A stretch of 64,000 nucleotides of DNA, taken from Nitrospirota bacterium. GTDB lineage: Bacteria > Nitrospirota > Nitrospiria > Nitrospirales > UBA8639. Positions within the stretch are counted from its first letter, which is position 1. Each line of letters opens with the position of its first letter. The stretch lies in assembly GCA_003695915.1 (NCBI GenBank), contig RFGF01000099.1, forward strand, positions 17,259 through 81,258, read 5' to 3'. A program made the translations under genes and the position numbers. Under the pieces are notes generated by a model. That model was not told the origin of the DNA. It saw nothing but the letters and a program-made list of their open reading frames with translations, and made no database searches. Below, one piece after another: positions 62,997 to 64,000 of the stretch.

Positions 62997-64000
62997 CTAA
63001 CCCGAGGAGGGAAGAACGCCAACAAATTCCGCAATGACCCGCACATCCCCTTCATCCTGAGGCGTCAGCACGATGGGCCGGTAGTCGGGATTCAACAGTT
63101 CGAGGGTGATCCTTTCGTGCCGCCATTCGCTGTCGGGATCATGCACTTTTTCGGAACGGTATTTTTTGAGAGTAAACGCCCCGCCGGTATCTGGATCCTC
63201 AGGTCCTTGATATTGCACTAGCACGATCTTCCCCTGCCGGCTTCCCACCGGGTTGGCGCGAAACACGCAGTAATCGCCATCGTGAATCAGGGGTTCCATG
63301 GATCGGCCGACTGCCCGAGCCACGAACATGCGTTCATCGAGCTGCCCCATCCCGTCGACCTCGATCCAGCCCTCCGGTTCTACGGCTTGACTCTGGCCGA
63401 AATACCCTGCCGCAGCTTTCATACTATACACAGGAAGAAGTGTCTGATAACGCTCGCGTGCCACTCGTTCGCTATCAGGGGCAAGCAACTCGAGCTCTAG
63501 CTTCGGCGGAGCAGTGGTAAGTTGGGCTACGAGTTCACTGAAACTGCCGATCCTTGTACCCATGGCTCGTTTGAAGGCTCGCTGCTGGACGAATAAATAG
63601 CGCCATGCGCCATAATTAGTGGTGCTCATCCGCTCGCACCATAGTTGGGCCGCTTCGCTTTTGAGCGGGGTGTTCTGGCGAATCTCGCCTTTGGTCTCCA
63701 CCAGCCATTGGATTGGCTGGCCCTCTGCATTGCGCATGGTCACAAGAAAGTCTGGGAAATACTGGCGAGGTCGGTTGTTTTCATAATAGGTAATGGAGAA
63801 TCCCCAACGCTCGTTTTTAAAATACCGCACCACATCTGTTGCAGCATCGAGGAACTCGGCAAATTGCTTTTCGAGCTCGGTGTGACAAGGGACTTTGTTG
63901 GTATGGCAGCGCTTCCCGTCGGCGACGATCCCGGTCCACTGAAAGCGGCGCAAGTGCGCGGTGTCGAGCCATTCGGGTTGACCCAGAATAGGCACAGCCA
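62997..64000 (-). CDS. Type III restriction-like nuclease C-terminal part fused to an S24 (LexA-type) peptidase domain (5' end outside window)
   Basis: The frame is open at the window edge; 332 residues are visible from a GTG at 63995. Residues 15-130 match the C-terminus of type III R-subunit-like helicase-nucleases: RRFQWTGIVADGKRCHTN, FSITYYENNRPRQYFPDF and WLVETKGEI, giving a PD-(D/E)XK set (Asp82, Glu100, Lys102). Residues 185-330 are an S24 domain: LexA-like cleavage site KAAAGYFG (Ala196-Gly197), nucleophile Ser232 in AVGRSMEPLIHDGDY and general-base Lys (277 or 278) in TLKKYRSEK. Stop at 62997. The helicase part and any methyltransferase lie outside. Confidence 0.82.
   Translation of the reverse strand, partial: AVPILGQPEWLDTAHLRRFQWTGIVADGKRCHTNKVPCHTELEKQFAEFLDAATDVVRYFKNERWGFSITYYENNRPRQYFPDFLVTMRNAEGQPIQWLVETKGEIRQNTPLKSEAAQLWCERMSTTNYGAWRYLFVQQRAFKRAMGTRIGSFSELVAQLTTAPPKLELELLAPDSERVARERYQTLLPVYSMKAAAGYFGQSQAVEPEGWIEVDGMGQLDERMFVARAVGRSMEPLIHDGDYCVFRANPVGSRQGKIVLVQYQGPEDPDTGGAFTLKKYRSEKVHDPDSEWRHERITLELLNPDYRPIVLTPQDEGDVRVIAEFVGVLPSSG

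Noticed and set aside
62997..64000. LexA repressor
   Set aside because: The S24 domain is present, but there is no LexA winged-helix N-terminus; the N-terminal part is a nuclease region of a larger protein.
1..64000. CRISPR arrays, insertion sequences or prophage genes
   Set aside because: No regularly spaced repeats, transposase, integrase or phage structural genes were seen in the window.

Overview
The window reads as a chromosomal segment of a Nitrospira-like bacterium (phylum Nitrospirota). The main clues are a complex I operon with two consecutive nuoM genes and no nuoE, nuoF or nuoH, a phosphoketolase next to a GT4 trehalose-synthase-type glycosyltransferase, and many small exported proteins with no recognisable family. 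Base composition looks even and moderately GC-rich, and genes are dense with frequent 4-bp start/stop overlaps. No insertion sequence, prophage or CRISPR array was seen. The taxonomic call is an inference from gene content.

Layout. 1-9.5 kb: the 3' end of ttcA, msrA, a DUF3565 protein, a DUF3422 membrane protein, a TPR lipoprotein, a translationally coupled HDOD-sthA pair and an exported PIG-L-type deacetylase. 9.7-14.8 kb: an exporter operon (HlyD adaptor, double-ATPase ABC protein, two ABC-2 permeases). 14.9-19.7 kb: a sugar-phosphate cluster (galT, GT4 glycosyltransferase, xfp). 20-24.3 kb: two small stress-type proteins and an operon of Ku, ATP-dependent DNA ligase and protein-isoaspartate methyltransferase (end joining plus protein repair). 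24.9-38.6 kb: the nuo operon ABCDGIJKLMMN. 38.8-46 kb: ampG, a DUF1295 protein, tRNA-Leu(GAG), a HAD phosphatase, queE, pepA and nagZ; AmpG and NagZ both belong to peptidoglycan recycling. 46-53.5 kb: a tandem desulforedoxin-like protein overlapping a PsiE-family gene, a PuuD-like amidotransferase, an unusual TatA with a repeated amphipathic helix, a HEAT-repeat lipoprotein and two response regulators. 53.5-56.6 kb: a disturbed stretch with two genes broken at 7-base homopolymers (SprA-type metalloprotease, DUF3179) and about 1.1 kb almost without genes. 56.6-61 kb: an AsmA-like protein, a class 3 lipase, ubiE/menG and a B12-binding radical SAM protein. 61.2-64 kb: tmRNA, a gene-poor gap, Fe superoxide dismutase and, running off the window, the C-terminal part of a type III restriction-like nuclease fused to a LexA-type S24 autoprotease domain.

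Most interesting points: (1) the terminal protein joins a PD-(D/E)XK nuclease region to an S24 domain with an intact Ala-Gly cleavage site and Ser/Lys dyad, suggesting a restriction nuclease controlled by self-cleavage; (2) the two NuoM subunits deviate in different ways at the proton-channel lysines; (3) TatA carries a second copy of its amphipathic helix about 180 residues downstream; (4) a duplicated three-cysteine desulforedoxin-like protein.
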